Assembly (NCBI GenBank): GCA_041399205.1
Contig: JAWKTK010000007.1
Span: 271,401-335,400, forward strand
DNA from: JAGQOZ01 sp041399205
GTDB taxonomy: Bacteria; Planctomycetota; Planctomycetia; Pirellulales; Pirellulaceae
Direction: 5' to 3'
DNA: 64,000 bases
A model generated the notes under the pieces. The model had not been told where the DNA came from, searched no databases, and saw only the letters and a list, made by a program, of their open reading frames with translations. Position 1 is the first letter of the stretch; the number at the start of each line of letters is the position of its first letter. A program made the translations under genes and the position numbers. Below, piece after piece: positions 54,713 through 63,544 of the stretch.

Positions 54713-57126
54713 TCGCTCCGCAAAGTCGCCGACATCCAATCCGCAAAGATTCGCTGCAACGTTTCGACTTCAATCGGCTTAAGCAAAACGTCCTCGCCCA
54801 ATTCTTGAGCCTGTAGTTCGTCGTGACTCATCAGAATGACGGACAAGCCGGGCCGTTTTCCTTCGCACCAACGTTTAAGTGCCTGCCCCCCCAGGGAATC
54901 GCCAAAATCAATTTCGCACAAGACAGCACCAAACGCTTCTGACTCTAAGCGGCGCATCGCTTGTTCCACGCTGGAACACTTGTCGGAAGCAAGTCCCAAC
55001 GATTCCAGACGTCGCACCAACAAGTCCGTGACCAAGGCATTGTCGTCCACAATCAAGATGCGTCGCGAACCGACGATGTGATCAACTAACGGTGCCAGTC
55101 TCTTGTCACTCGTGCCGACTGGAACCATCATGTCCGTTACACGCTGGCGGTCGAATTCCGTTTTCCTACGCATCGCTCCTCCTTGACTGCGCAAGAAATA
55201 GCGAATGAGACTAACCTGGGAAAATCCCCTTCCCGCGTTCGCACCGTCCTCCAGCGCCAGCGCGCCGTCGCCGTAGGCCATCAATCGCCACGCAAAGTAT
55301 TCAGTGGCTGGTAGTTCAGGCCAATCCGACTTCCATGTTGAATTCAAGAAGACTTGCTGAACCGATAGCTTTACCTCGGCATCACGCGGCAGCGAATGGA
55401 GAAAACCAGAGACCCATTCGATCAAGACAGTGGCCATTCCCAGCGGAAAATGAACCGCAGCTGTGGCGTTTTCGTCCCTTTCCAACTCAACCCGTTGGCC
55501 AGGCGCTAGTTCAGCCAAGTACGGCCGAATGATATCGGCAAATTCCATGATCGGCATCGATTCAGCTGGAAGTTGTTGAATCAAGTGCGATACTTCGTTG
55601 CGTTTTTGGTTCGCTCCAAGCAATTCGAACAGCCGTTGTCGAGCAGCCATTTCTAGCAATTGGTCCAGGTCGTTTTTCAAATCGGCGATCTGTTCTGTCG
55701 ATTCCAAGTGGACTTTTTTCTCCTGGTCCAGCATCGCCTGGGCTTGCTGCAACAACTGTTGCTGGTGCTCCAGTTGCACGTGCGACTGACGTCGCACGCG
55801 ATTGTGACGCAGCAAGACGGCGGTGCCCAGCAGCGTCAGGATTCCGGCTCCAAACGTGCCAAACTTTTGAAAGCGGTACAGACTATTCTGAGCCGTCGCG
55901 GCACTTTTTTTGGCGTCCACGATCGATTCATTCACGTCGTCCAGTCGTTGCTGCTGTTCACTCACTACCGACCGCTGTAGTGTCGACAGAAACTCCCAAG
56001 CGTGCTGCTTGACCAGCGATTCTGGGTGTGCGAATTCAGATTCCCAAGCGGCCCGTTGCGGATCGCCGCCAATTGCCCTCGACAATAATTGGAATCGCTT
56101 CCACCGCTGCAATGTCGGCAATGTTTCCGGCATCAACTGCTCTAGTAATGCCTTTGCGTTCGCCAACTCGTTGCCGGCCAGAAACGTTTCGGCTAAGACC
56201 AATTGGGCAGCGACATGTTGGATCGGATCACTTGAACTTATGGACACAGCTTTTTCGGCCCACGCCTGGGCGTTCGCCACGTTTCCGGCCAACAGTTCGG
56301 CAGACGCATTCAGGTGGTCGAACCAAGCTTGCTGCGTCGCGGTCATATCGTCATCCAATTGGGACTTCCACAACCGCAATTCCTCCCATGCCTCCCATGC
56401 CTTCTCTGGCGAACGCTGGAAGTCTAGCGACATGCGCAGCAACCGAGTGTCGATGTCGATTTCATGCGAATTCGCCAACTGCAGGTCCGCCGCTTTTTGG
56501 CACCACGACCACGCCGCTTCGAATTCGCATCCCCAATACGCCAGCTTGGCCACAACAAAGGCACTTCGAGCCGACAATTCTGCGTCGCCAATTCGCACAC
56601 CCAGATGATGAGCTTGTTTGGCAAACTCAATTGCCAGCGGAGGATGATTTCGTTTGATCGCCAGTTCCGCAAACTGCAACAACGCGGGACCTCGGCGAAC
56701 CGAATTCAACACATCGGCATGATCATTCAAAACGGGATCCGCCAGCGCGACATACAGTCGTTCCGCCGCTTGTTGCTGGTTGCCCTGTGCCAATTGCAAC
56801 TGCCCATCGGCAAGGCAGGCGTGAAAAATCGCGACGTGATTCTGTGACGCCAGAGCCACTGCGACCGCTCGATCCACCGAGCTCTTTGCATCATCCAGTT
56901 TGGCCAGCTCCAATTCCGCCAGTGCTTTGTCTGTCCAAGCATTGGCCAGTGCGACGTCGTCGGTGCTGGTTCGCAATCGGTCGATGGCGTTTTCGGCCGC
57001 TTGCAAGCGCTGTTCAGGCGAAAGATTCTGTTCGGCCGACCAGACTGGCAACAACAGCCACTGGTTGACGCAGACCACGCAGAACAGCCAAACGGCAATT
57101 TGGAAAATTCGTTTATGGCCGATCAT
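54709..57126 (-). CDS. Helical-repeat membrane protein with degenerate kinase and receiver domains
   Basis: 805 residues; ATG 57126 gives a signal/anchor (IFQIAVWLFCVVCVNQWLLL). Residues ~35-400 are TPR-like helical repeats outside the cytoplasm. A membrane helix (FGTFGAGILTLLGTAVLLRH, ~425) and a Gln-rich coiled coil follow. Residues ~540-660 resemble a worn histidine-kinase ATPase domain: there is no HExxxP-type H-box and no clear N-box, only a G2-like GRGFSQVSLIRYFLRSQGGA. The C-terminal receiver (~687-800) keeps the acidic pair (RILIVDDN), Ser (ILMSHDE) and Lys (LLKPIE), but the phospho-acceptor reads VLCEIDFG, so the Asp is Glu. It probably works as a signalling scaffold rather than an active kinase. 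Confidence 0.75.
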   Translation of the reverse strand: MIGHKRIFQIAVWLFCVVCVNQWLLLPVWSAEQNLSPEQRLQAAENAIDRLRTSTDDVALANAWTDKALAELELAKLDDAKSSVDRAVAVALASQNHVAIFHACLADGQLQLAQGNQQQAAERLYVALADPVLNDHADVLNSVRRGPALLQFAELAIKRNHPPLAIEFAKQAHHLGVRIGDAELSARSAFVVAKLAYWGCEFEAAWSWCQKAADLQLANSHEIDIDTRLLRMSLDFQRSPEKAWEAWEELRLWKSQLDDDMTATQQAWFDHLNASAELLAGNVANAQAWAEKAVSISSSDPIQHVAAQLVLAETFLAGNELANAKALLEQLMPETLPTLQRWKRFQLLSRAIGGDPQRAAWESEFAHPESLVKQHAWEFLSTLQRSVVSEQQQRLDDVNESIVDAKKSAATAQNSLYRFQKFGTFGAGILTLLGTAVLLRHNRVRRQSHVQLEHQQQLLQQAQAMLDQEKKVHLESTEQIADLKNDLDQLLEMAARQRLFELLGANQKRNEVSHLIQQLPAESMPIMEFADIIRPYLAELAPGQRVELERDENATAAVHFPLGMATVLIEWVSGFLHSLPRDAEVKLSVQQVFLNSTWKSDWPELPATEYFAWRLMAYGDGALALEDGANAGRGFSQVSLIRYFLRSQGGAMRRKTEFDRQRVTDMMVPVGTSDKRLAPLVDHIVGSRRILIVDDNALVTDLLVRRLESLGLASDKCSSVEQAMRRLESEAFGAVLCEIDFGDSLGGQALKRWCEGKRPGLSVILMSHDELQAQELGEDVLLKPIEVETLQRIFADWMSATLRSD

Positions 57127-57308
57127 GCTGGCGGTCCTATTTTTGCAATTCATCCACAATGCTACTCGTTTCCGTTCTTGCCCAATGCCGCTTGGCATGC
57201 CAAACTGCGTGCTTGGGAATCAGACAGATTTATATTCTGCTGATGAAGAGCGGCGAAGGGCAATTCGTCGCCAGATGTAAATTTACCGGTTGACCAGGAG
57301 TTACCTAC

Positions 57309-58157
57309 ATGAAATTTGGCATGAATTTGTTGCTTTGGGCCGGTGGCGTCGACGATAGCCTGATGCCCGTCCTGGAGTCGCTCAAAGCAATGGGTTTTGA
57401 CGGAGTAGAACTTCCCATTTTCGATCTGGACGTTGACAACTGGGGCAAGTGGGGCAAAAAACTAGACGATCTGGGGCTCGAACGAACCGCGGTGACCGTT
57501 CGGACGGGTGACGACAATCCCATCAGTGCGGACGAAGCCAATCGTCGACGAGGTATCGATGCGAACAAATTGGCGTTAGATTGCTGCCAAGCTGCCGGCG
57601 CGCAGACATTGGTAGGCCCCTATCATTCCGCCTTGGGCGAATTCAGCGGACAAGGCCCGACGGACGATGAATGGAAGCGAGGCGTGGAAAGCATGACGGA
57701 AGTTGCGGAACACGCACAGAAAGTCGGCGTCATGTTGGGTGTGGAATATTTGAACCGATTTGAAACCTATTTTCTGACGTGCGCCGCCGATACCGCTCGA
57801 TTTTGCCAGGCCGTCAATCGACCTCATTGCAAAATGATGTACGACACCTTTCACGCCAACATAGAAGAAAAATGCCCCAAGGCAGCAATCAAAACGGCTT
57901 CGCCCTATTTGTGCCATGTGCATATTTCAGAAAATGACCGCAGCACTCCGGGAACCGGCGGCATTAACTGGGATGACAACTTCGATGGCCTAAAAGACGT
58001 CGGCTACGATGGCTGGATGATGATTGAAGCCTTTGGCTTGGCGCTGCCCGAACTGGCTGCCGCCACCAAAATTTGGCGGCGCATGTTTGAATCGGAAGAA
58101 AAACTGGCCAAGGATGGCTTGGCGTTCATGAAGGAACAAGTTGCCAAACGTTGGTAA
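57309..58157 (+). CDS. Sugar phosphate isomerase/epimerase (xylose isomerase-like TIM barrel)
   Basis: A 282-residue AP-endonuclease-2/xylose-isomerase-like barrel, close to the D-tagatose/D-psicose 3-epimerase group. ATG 57309 has an AGGAG site 9 bp upstream. Metal-ligand segments in order are VGVMLGVEYLNRFETYFLTC (Glu), KMMYDTFHANIEEKCP (Asp and His), LCHVHISENDRSTPGTGGIN (His) and DGWMMIEAFGLALPELAAAT (Glu). It starts MKFGMNLLLWAGGVDDSLMP. The product is cytoplasmic, with unknown substrate; planctomycetes have many such genes for sugar breakdown. Confidence 0.92.
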   Translation: MKFGMNLLLWAGGVDDSLMPVLESLKAMGFDGVELPIFDLDVDNWGKWGKKLDDLGLERTAVTVRTGDDNPISADEANRRRGIDANKLALDCCQAAGAQTLVGPYHSALGEFSGQGPTDDEWKRGVESMTEVAEHAQKVGVMLGVEYLNRFETYFLTCAADTARFCQAVNRPHCKMMYDTFHANIEEKCPKAAIKTASPYLCHVHISENDRSTPGTGGINWDDNFDGLKDVGYDGWMMIEAFGLALPELAAATKIWRRMFESEEKLAKDGLAFMKEQVAKRW

Positions 58158-58173
58158 CAATACCTCCGGCCGT

Positions 58174-58222
58174 TGGGCAACGCGTTTCTTCAGCTAACCG
58201 TTGCCCATCTTTCTTTTATTTC
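58174..58222 (+). terminator. Probable rho-independent terminator
   Basis: TGGGCAACG, a 16-nt loop and CGTTGCCCA form a 9-bp perfect stem followed by the T-rich TCTTTCTTTTATTTC, starting 17 bp after the sugar isomerase stop. The loop is longer than usual, so efficiency is uncertain. Confidence 0.6.
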
Positions 58223-58257
58223 GATGGATTCAACATGGATCCAGTCAGAGCAGAATC

Positions 58258-58980
58258 ATGGAAGAAACCGGCGACGAAGCGGATCCGCTCGACGATGAAG
58301 GCCGCCTGCTTTCGGCAGACGACTTGAGCCGCGCGTTCGCTCAACTGATGTCGGACGAAACCAATGATTCAGCTTCTGATTCGAACGAACTCGACGACAG
58401 CCAAGATCTGGATAATTCGGCGGAAACCGATTCGGAATTGCAGCCAGAAGCCATTGCCGTTTCGCCCAAGGCGATTGTCGAAGCGTGCCTATTTGTCGGT
58501 CACCCAAAAAACGAACCGCTGTCCAATCGGATCATTGCGGGGCTGATGCGAGGTGTTTCGCCGGGCGAAGTCGACGATCTAATTGCGGAACTGAACGCCG
58601 ATTATCAGCAGCAGCATTCGCCCTATCAGATTTTGTCCGAGGGCCACGGTTACCGCATGGTATTGAGGCGCGAATTCGCTCCGATTCGCGAATCCTTTTA
58701 CGGAAAACTTCGCGAGGCTCAGCTTTCACAAGGAGCCGTAGACACGTTAGCCATTGTAGCTTACCAACAACCGATTGAACGCAAACGTATTGACAAACTA
58801 CGAGGCACTGCGACCGGAAGCGTTTTGAATCAATTGGTGCGTCGGCAGCTACTATCCGTGGAAGTGGTCAACGAACGGCCTCGGCAATTCATCTACCGAA
58901 CCACCGACCGCTTTTTAGAAATGTTTGGCCTGGAGAGCTTAAAAGACCTGCCGCACGGAGATGACTTTCTGGCCGATTAG
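58258..58980 (+). CDS. scpB: Segregation and condensation protein B
   Basis: ScpB is the winged-helix kleisin-associated subunit of the SMC-ScpAB chromosome condensation complex. ATG 58258 begins MEETGDEADPLDDEGRLLSA; the first ~65 residues are an acidic, disordered extension. The core has IVEACLFVGHPKNEPLSNRI, PYQILSEGHGYRMVLRREFA, LSQGAVDTLAIVAYQQPIER (the conserved ExLAIIAYxQPxxR), KRIDKLRGTATGSVLNQLVR and FIYRTTDRFLEMFGLESLKD. 240 residues in total. There is no scpA next to it. Confidence 0.93.
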   Translation: MEETGDEADPLDDEGRLLSADDLSRAFAQLMSDETNDSASDSNELDDSQDLDNSAETDSELQPEAIAVSPKAIVEACLFVGHPKNEPLSNRIIAGLMRGVSPGEVDDLIAELNADYQQQHSPYQILSEGHGYRMVLRREFAPIRESFYGKLREAQLSQGAVDTLAIVAYQQPIERKRIDKLRGTATGSVLNQLVRRQLLSVEVVNERPRQFIYRTTDRFLEMFGLESLKDLPHGDDFLAD

Positions 58981-59008
58981 TTGGGTAAAGGCAAACAAGA
59001 ATTGCTAT

Positions 59009-60196
59009 TCAATCCTGCCCATCTACGATTCGTTTGGGCATCGACTGCGCGTTAAGCAACTTCTTGATCGATGCGAATACCACGCCATCAATGTTATCAG
59101 CGAGCCCCATTTCGACAAGCTTGGCGATGTCATCCCGATGGCGATTTCGGCTAAGTTTGTCATAGTATTTTTCGACTCGCGGCGACATTTTAGGAATCGA
59201 ACCGACCGGAATCCCACTTTGGTAGTTCCAAAGATCCAATGCTATTTGTCGCTGGCGTCTAGCAGCGTTTGACACAGACGCGTACGCACGATCGAACGAC
59301 TCATAAACGTGTTCCTTCCAGGTAGCACGCCATTGATGTGAATTGATGATTTCTATTTGCTCAACAAGTCCGTCCCTTAGTCCCTGTACGGCATAACGAA
59401 TAAACCCCATTTCACCCTTCTTACTCGCTAGACTCAGCTGCCTATAGTACTCGCTGCGAGTCTTATTGTAATGATTGCTAAGAAGGTGCGCACACGGCAG
59501 CGGAACACCGGCCCTGCCGAGTACGAGAATTTCTAATAGCCTTGCTGTTCGCCCGTTGCCATCTCCGAAAGGGTGAATCCAAACGAAATAGAGGTGGGCA
59601 AGAATCGCGTGCAGCACGGCAAATCGAACATCCGTCCGATTCTCCATCTTATTGATCCAGTCGGACAGACGCTCAAGTAAATATTGACAATCCTTGCGAG
59701 GAGCACCGCGATAGTTACCAACAACGATATTCGCACTTGGAATCTGGCCCGCAAAAATACCTTCTTCCAGCGGCAAATCCTTGAGAACCATTCGATTAAA
59801 ACTCGCAAAAAGTTCAAAGGACAACTCGCACTCACTAGAGTGATCCAGAATTCGCTTGGCAATATCATTGCACGCCACAACAACGTTTCGAACCTCCTGT
59901 TGCTGGTACTCCTGAGACGGAGGTACATCATTCGTCCGCTGACCAAGGACTTCTCTTCTGACTTGGTCCTCCGTCAGCGTATTGCCTTCAATGGCAGTTG
60001 TACTCTGCACGCCCTTGATGAGCGATAAAGTTAGAAATTCTGACGCAACATCACGTGGTAGCAGTGTGTCGGAGACGTGCTGGATCTTTGACGCCACTTC
60101 GCCAAGTTCCATCCACAGCTCGTAGGGTGCTTCACGCAGATCCAACCGAAAGGTAATCCAAGGATGCGACGCCAGGTAGTCCCTTTCATTATCCAT
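59009..60196 (-). CDS. Fic domain protein (AMP transferase family)
   Basis: A 395-residue Fic protein. The catalytic loop is intact: FVWIHPFGDGNGRTARLLEI (HPFxxGNGRxxR). The inhibitory helix lies N-terminally as STTAIEGNTLTEDQV (S/T-x-x-x-E-G/N), so it is of class II, in which the Glu blocks productive ATP binding. The N-terminal Fic_N region spans ~10-110 and a C-terminal winged-helix-like part follows (~300-390, KMSPRVEKYYDKLSRN). Family members AMPylate or otherwise modify target proteins; the target here is unknown. It is convergent with scpB, with no operon partner or antitoxin. Confidence 0.93.
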   Translation of the reverse strand: MDNERDYLASHPWITFRLDLREAPYELWMELGEVASKIQHVSDTLLPRDVASEFLTLSLIKGVQSTTAIEGNTLTEDQVRREVLGQRTNDVPPSQEYQQQEVRNVVVACNDIAKRILDHSSECELSFELFASFNRMVLKDLPLEEGIFAGQIPSANIVVGNYRGAPRKDCQYLLERLSDWINKMENRTDVRFAVLHAILAHLYFVWIHPFGDGNGRTARLLEILVLGRAGVPLPCAHLLSNHYNKTRSEYYRQLSLASKKGEMGFIRYAVQGLRDGLVEQIEIINSHQWRATWKEHVYESFDRAYASVSNAARRQRQIALDLWNYQSGIPVGSIPKMSPRVEKYYDKLSRNRHRDDIAKLVEMGLADNIDGVVFASIKKLLNAQSMPKRIVDGQD

Positions 60197-60346
60197 TCAA
60201 TTGGTCGCCATAAAGTCAGTAGTAATAGTCAGTTACCGAAAATAATAGACCAGAATTGTCGTCCGGTCAATCCACAGAATCGTCTTGCGAATTTTGCGAG
60301 ACAGTCTAGTTCGCAGCTGGCCGCGAAGGAAAATTGAAACGCCCCA

Positions 60347-61945
60347 TCACCGCTTGTTGCTCCGAAGCCGCAAAGACACGATCGCGCAAGCAACGGCAAT
60401 AATCAAACTGGCGGCGGCTGGTTCAGGCACGGAGACGGCGGTCGATTGAAACGTATTAGCTTGAAAGACAGTGACTAAATCCGTGCTGTCGAATTCGGCG
60501 TCACCGTTCCAGTCTCCGCTGCTCCAGGCGGCGTTGGTGGCAATGGCGTCTTCGTACAATCCTGCTTGAAAGACCTGTACCAAGTCTGACGAATCAAATC
60601 GCCGATCTAGATTCGCGTCACCCACCACCGTACCCAAGACCTCGTTCACGTAAAACAACGTGTCGGCAATGTCCAGTTGCTGGTCCTTGTTAAAGTCCAA
60701 TTCGGGACGAAGATCCTGAGTTCGAACGGCCGCCGCCAATTCGTCGATTTGCGTCGTGGAATAAATGGCGTCGGGCCGACCGAAATGAACGAACAATGCT
60801 TCCGCGTACGATTCGCCCAGTTGCCGCAGTTGGTCGCTGCTCATATTCGGAGAGAATTCAGGAGTGAACGAAAAGGTGGAATTCAATCCAGCCGGAGTCT
60901 TGGCCCAGAATTCGAAGATGCCGGCTGGCGTGGTGCGATTGTCTAGCGCGAATTCGATGTCTGGTTCGATCCGCAGAAGCTCCTGAATAAACACGGTCCT
61001 GGACGCTCGATTATCTCCGTACAGATAGTTGGGCCCGGAGTCAAAAAAACCATGAAAATCAAACGAGAAATCGACGTCAGAGTCAGTGTCTGTCCTCATG
61101 GCAGCAGCCAGAATATCGATTTCCTGGAATCCACCGTTGTTGCCAGTTGTCAACGCATTCCAGAATCGATTATGGTCGTTGGCCGGATTCTGAGAATTGC
61201 CTCGATAAAAACCTTCGTTGCGGCCGAGCGGATCTAACTGAGGATAAACGTAGAATTCGGCGATATCGCGTAGCCCTTGTGCCAACGGTGTGTCACTGGT
61301 GATGGCGTTCAGGAATCCTTCAAAGGCGTAGGTGCCGCCATGTTCGCCACTATGATTTCCAGTGGCAATGACAATTCGCTGCTTCGGCTGAACAGAAAGC
61401 GGATTGGTGATTTTCAGGCCCCAAAGTGGTTCGCCCTGTACGGTGTCGATGATCCCCTGTTGATTGGCACTGGGTGACGGCACGGCAAACCAATCGGTTA
61501 GCAACTGTTCCACTCGTTCCGCCGTCCGAGCCACCGGATAAGGCGTGCTGTACGCCACGTAGACTTCGTCTTGCGTAAATGGCTGATCATTGGAAAACGC
61601 AAAGAAGGCAGAGTTGCCAACATTCACATCAAAGAACTGCCACGTTTGCTGATCATAACTGTAGACAAAGCGATGATCTGTCAAATCTCCTAAGAACGTA
61701 TTTCCCGGACTTCCCAACGTGAATCTGGGATTTTGGCCGTCCATTCCGGTGGCTCGAAAATGGACCCAACGATAGCTTGTGTCAAACTCACTCCAGCTAG
61801 CAACTCCGTTCAAAGAGATCGAATTTCCAGAAACGGAGTAATTCTGCAGCGAAGCGCCGGGAAAGTCCGTGAATATTGTAGGTTGAGCTCGAATGGAGTT
61901 GGAACTGGCAGCCAACAGGCAAGCGATAACGGCGGTTCGAATCAT
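60347..61945 (-). CDS. Secreted M14 carboxypeptidase with dockerin-like and PEP-CTERM ends
   Basis: A 532-residue zinc carboxypeptidase of the cytosolic-carboxypeptidase-like (AGBL/CCP) branch, here with a signal peptide (MIRTAVIACLLAASSNSIRA). The N-terminal beta domain (~25-150, YRWVHFRATGMDGQNPRFTL) is typical of that branch. Zinc ligands are H-x-x-E in IATGNHSGEHGGTYAFEG (near residue 198) and His in DVDFSFDFHGFFDSGPNYLY; the catalytic Glu is likely in FSFTPEFSPN. Residues ~415-510 have dockerin-like EF-hands (GDANLDRRFDSSDLVQVFQ, GDWNGDAEFDSTDLVTVFQ), and the end is VPEPAAASLIIAVACAIVSL, a PEP-CTERM tail. The substrate is unknown. Confidence 0.9.
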   Translation of the reverse strand: MIRTAVIACLLAASSNSIRAQPTIFTDFPGASLQNYSVSGNSISLNGVASWSEFDTSYRWVHFRATGMDGQNPRFTLGSPGNTFLGDLTDHRFVYSYDQQTWQFFDVNVGNSAFFAFSNDQPFTQDEVYVAYSTPYPVARTAERVEQLLTDWFAVPSPSANQQGIIDTVQGEPLWGLKITNPLSVQPKQRIVIATGNHSGEHGGTYAFEGFLNAITSDTPLAQGLRDIAEFYVYPQLDPLGRNEGFYRGNSQNPANDHNRFWNALTTGNNGGFQEIDILAAAMRTDTDSDVDFSFDFHGFFDSGPNYLYGDNRASRTVFIQELLRIEPDIEFALDNRTTPAGIFEFWAKTPAGLNSTFSFTPEFSPNMSSDQLRQLGESYAEALFVHFGRPDAIYSTTQIDELAAAVRTQDLRPELDFNKDQQLDIADTLFYVNEVLGTVVGDANLDRRFDSSDLVQVFQAGLYEDAIATNAAWSSGDWNGDAEFDSTDLVTVFQANTFQSTAVSVPEPAAASLIIAVACAIVSLRLRSNKR

Positions 61946-62127
61946 GATTGTCTGGCACCGTCAAAGATTCTAATATCGGGCGAAAATCAGGAAAGTCGAG
62001 CTGAATCGTTCAGTATTTCTTGATAGGATCGCCAGAGCAAGCGAATTGACGCGATTCCTAGCGTTCCGGTTCGATTGTAGACATCTTGCCCGGATTTTGA
62101 CGACACTTCAACAGAAGATAAGTTTCC

Positions 62128-63006
62128 ATGTCACGCAAAACCAAGATCGTTCGCACGGTACTGGCAGTCGCCTTAGCCGCTTTGGCCGCGTTTTCCAGTT
62201 CCCAATTCTCAGGCCAAGACACAGCTGTTCAAGACACAGCGGTTGATGCGTCCACCTTGTCCGCTCGGAATGTGGTGGAACTCCGCAAGCACGTGGGCCA
62301 AGAAGTAGTGATCGAAGGCAAGATCGGTCGAACCAACACATCCAGCAGTGGCAATCATTTTCTGAACTTTGAAGCATCCGAATTCACCGCTGTCTGCTTC
62401 AAGGACGATGTCGCCAAATTCGATTCGGGCGGTCCGGCCAAGTTATTCGACGGCAAGACGGTTCAGGTTTCGGGAAAACTGGAAACGTATAGGGGCAAGC
62501 TACAGCTCAAGCTGACTTCGCCCACACAAATCAGCATCGTCGACGGCTTACAAAAATCAGTTGACCGCGACGAATCATCCGTCTCCGACCACGATCCACT
62601 TGTCGACGCAGCTCAAGTCACGTATCTAAAACAAATTGGCGATACTCACTGGCTCAGTCCCGCCGGACTGGAATACCGAGGACGCGATCCCCAAGGTTTA
62701 ACTCGAGTGGAGCATGTGCTGCGTCATGCCAATGATATTCCGGATCGAGACGGTTCGCATGGCGTCTTCACCGGAGGCCCTAATCAAGCATTTCAAACCA
62801 TTGACGAAGCATGGAAGTTGGCGGAAAAGAAGCGACTCAAGCCGGACGTCCAGGGAAATCGTAGCACCTTGACGGTTTCCATGGGGCGCAAAGTTGGCTA
62901 TTTAGGCGGTCGCAATGGTCGCCAGAGACGCAATCCGGAACTGCGCAAGATCTTTATCGTGTTTGAAACCGACACCAAGAACATTGTGACGGCATTCCCC
63001 AAGTAA
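62128..63006 (+). CDS. Exported OB-fold protein with a C-terminal domain of unknown type
   Basis: A 292-residue protein with an N-terminal hydrophobic leader (IVRTVLAVALAALAAFSSSQ). Residues ~48-135 form an OB-fold-like domain (LRKHVGQEVVIEGKIGRTNT, FLNFEASEFTAVCFKDD, VQVSGKLETYRGKLQLKLTS), the kind seen in tRNA-anticodon/YgiW-like nucleic-acid-binding families. Residues ~170-292 are separate: EHVLRHANDIPDRDGSHGVF, QTIDEAWKLAEKKRL, MGRKVGYLGGRNG and an end reading IVFETDTKNIVTAFPK. This layout and the terminal VxTAFP resemble RNase-type (BECR-fold) toxin domains; that is inference. No immunity gene is identified. Confidence 0.7.
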   Translation: MSRKTKIVRTVLAVALAALAAFSSSQFSGQDTAVQDTAVDASTLSARNVVELRKHVGQEVVIEGKIGRTNTSSSGNHFLNFEASEFTAVCFKDDVAKFDSGGPAKLFDGKTVQVSGKLETYRGKLQLKLTSPTQISIVDGLQKSVDRDESSVSDHDPLVDAAQVTYLKQIGDTHWLSPAGLEYRGRDPQGLTRVEHVLRHANDIPDRDGSHGVFTGGPNQAFQTIDEAWKLAEKKRLKPDVQGNRSTLTVSMGRKVGYLGGRNGRQRRNPELRKIFIVFETDTKNIVTAFPK

Positions 63007-63053
63007 CCATCAACTCGAAACGAACCTCTCACGGATTGTTAGCGGAAAGTACC

Positions 63054-63332
63054 ATGAATCTCGCTCCCCACGCCGGATCTTGTCCTGTCTGTGACAATGG
63101 ACTACTCCGATTTCAGCAGTGTGAAAACTGCTACGCTGTCTCGTTAATCTGCGACGAATGTGAATCTAGCTGGTCCGATGTGGTCTCCATTTCGAACGAC
63201 TTGAGCACACCGCCGGACGCATCCTATCCTTACTGCGTTCGCTGCCAAGCCAATTCGAATTGGATCTATCTGAATTCGCTCGGCATTGAGCAAGCGGGAC
63301 TGACGCCTTTTGTCCGAGGTGAATCGCGGTAG
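63054..63332 (+). CDS. Small double-zinc-ribbon protein
   Basis: ATG 63054 follows GCGGAAAG. The 92-residue product has a first pair (CPVCDNGLLRF), then QCENCYAVSLICDECESSW, giving C-x2-C-x6-C-x2-C, and a last pair CVRCQAN. The central block has the same spacing and several matching residues as the C-terminal extension of the CutC protein (QCSTCQHPMVFCYECETLY), pointing to a shared domain. Function unknown. It lies 47 bp after the OB-fold gene on the same strand. Confidence 0.8.
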   Translation: MNLAPHAGSCPVCDNGLLRFQQCENCYAVSLICDECESSWSDVVSISNDLSTPPDASYPYCVRCQANSNWIYLNSLGIEQAGLTPFVRGESR

Positions 63333-63544
63333 TTCAGCCGAATCGCTAACATGCGTGGCGTCAGCCCTGGTCTTCCGTTCTTGTAGTATTCTGCTCAATC
63401 GGCTCGTCCGCTTCGAATTCAATCTATCTTTGATTGTCCCTTCGGACCAATCTTCAGGGTTTTCTGGCAACCAAGGAGCTAAAAAGTCAATTTGAGATTC
63501 GCGAGTATCGGCGGTAGCAATCGAAGCCATTGGAGAGTGTTCAA

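Noticed and set aside
50260..57126. Two-component pair formed by the lone receiver and the hybrid-kinase-like protein
   Set aside because: They are 4 kb apart with unrelated genes between, and the kinase core lacks a recognisable H-box, so pairing is not supported by the sequence.
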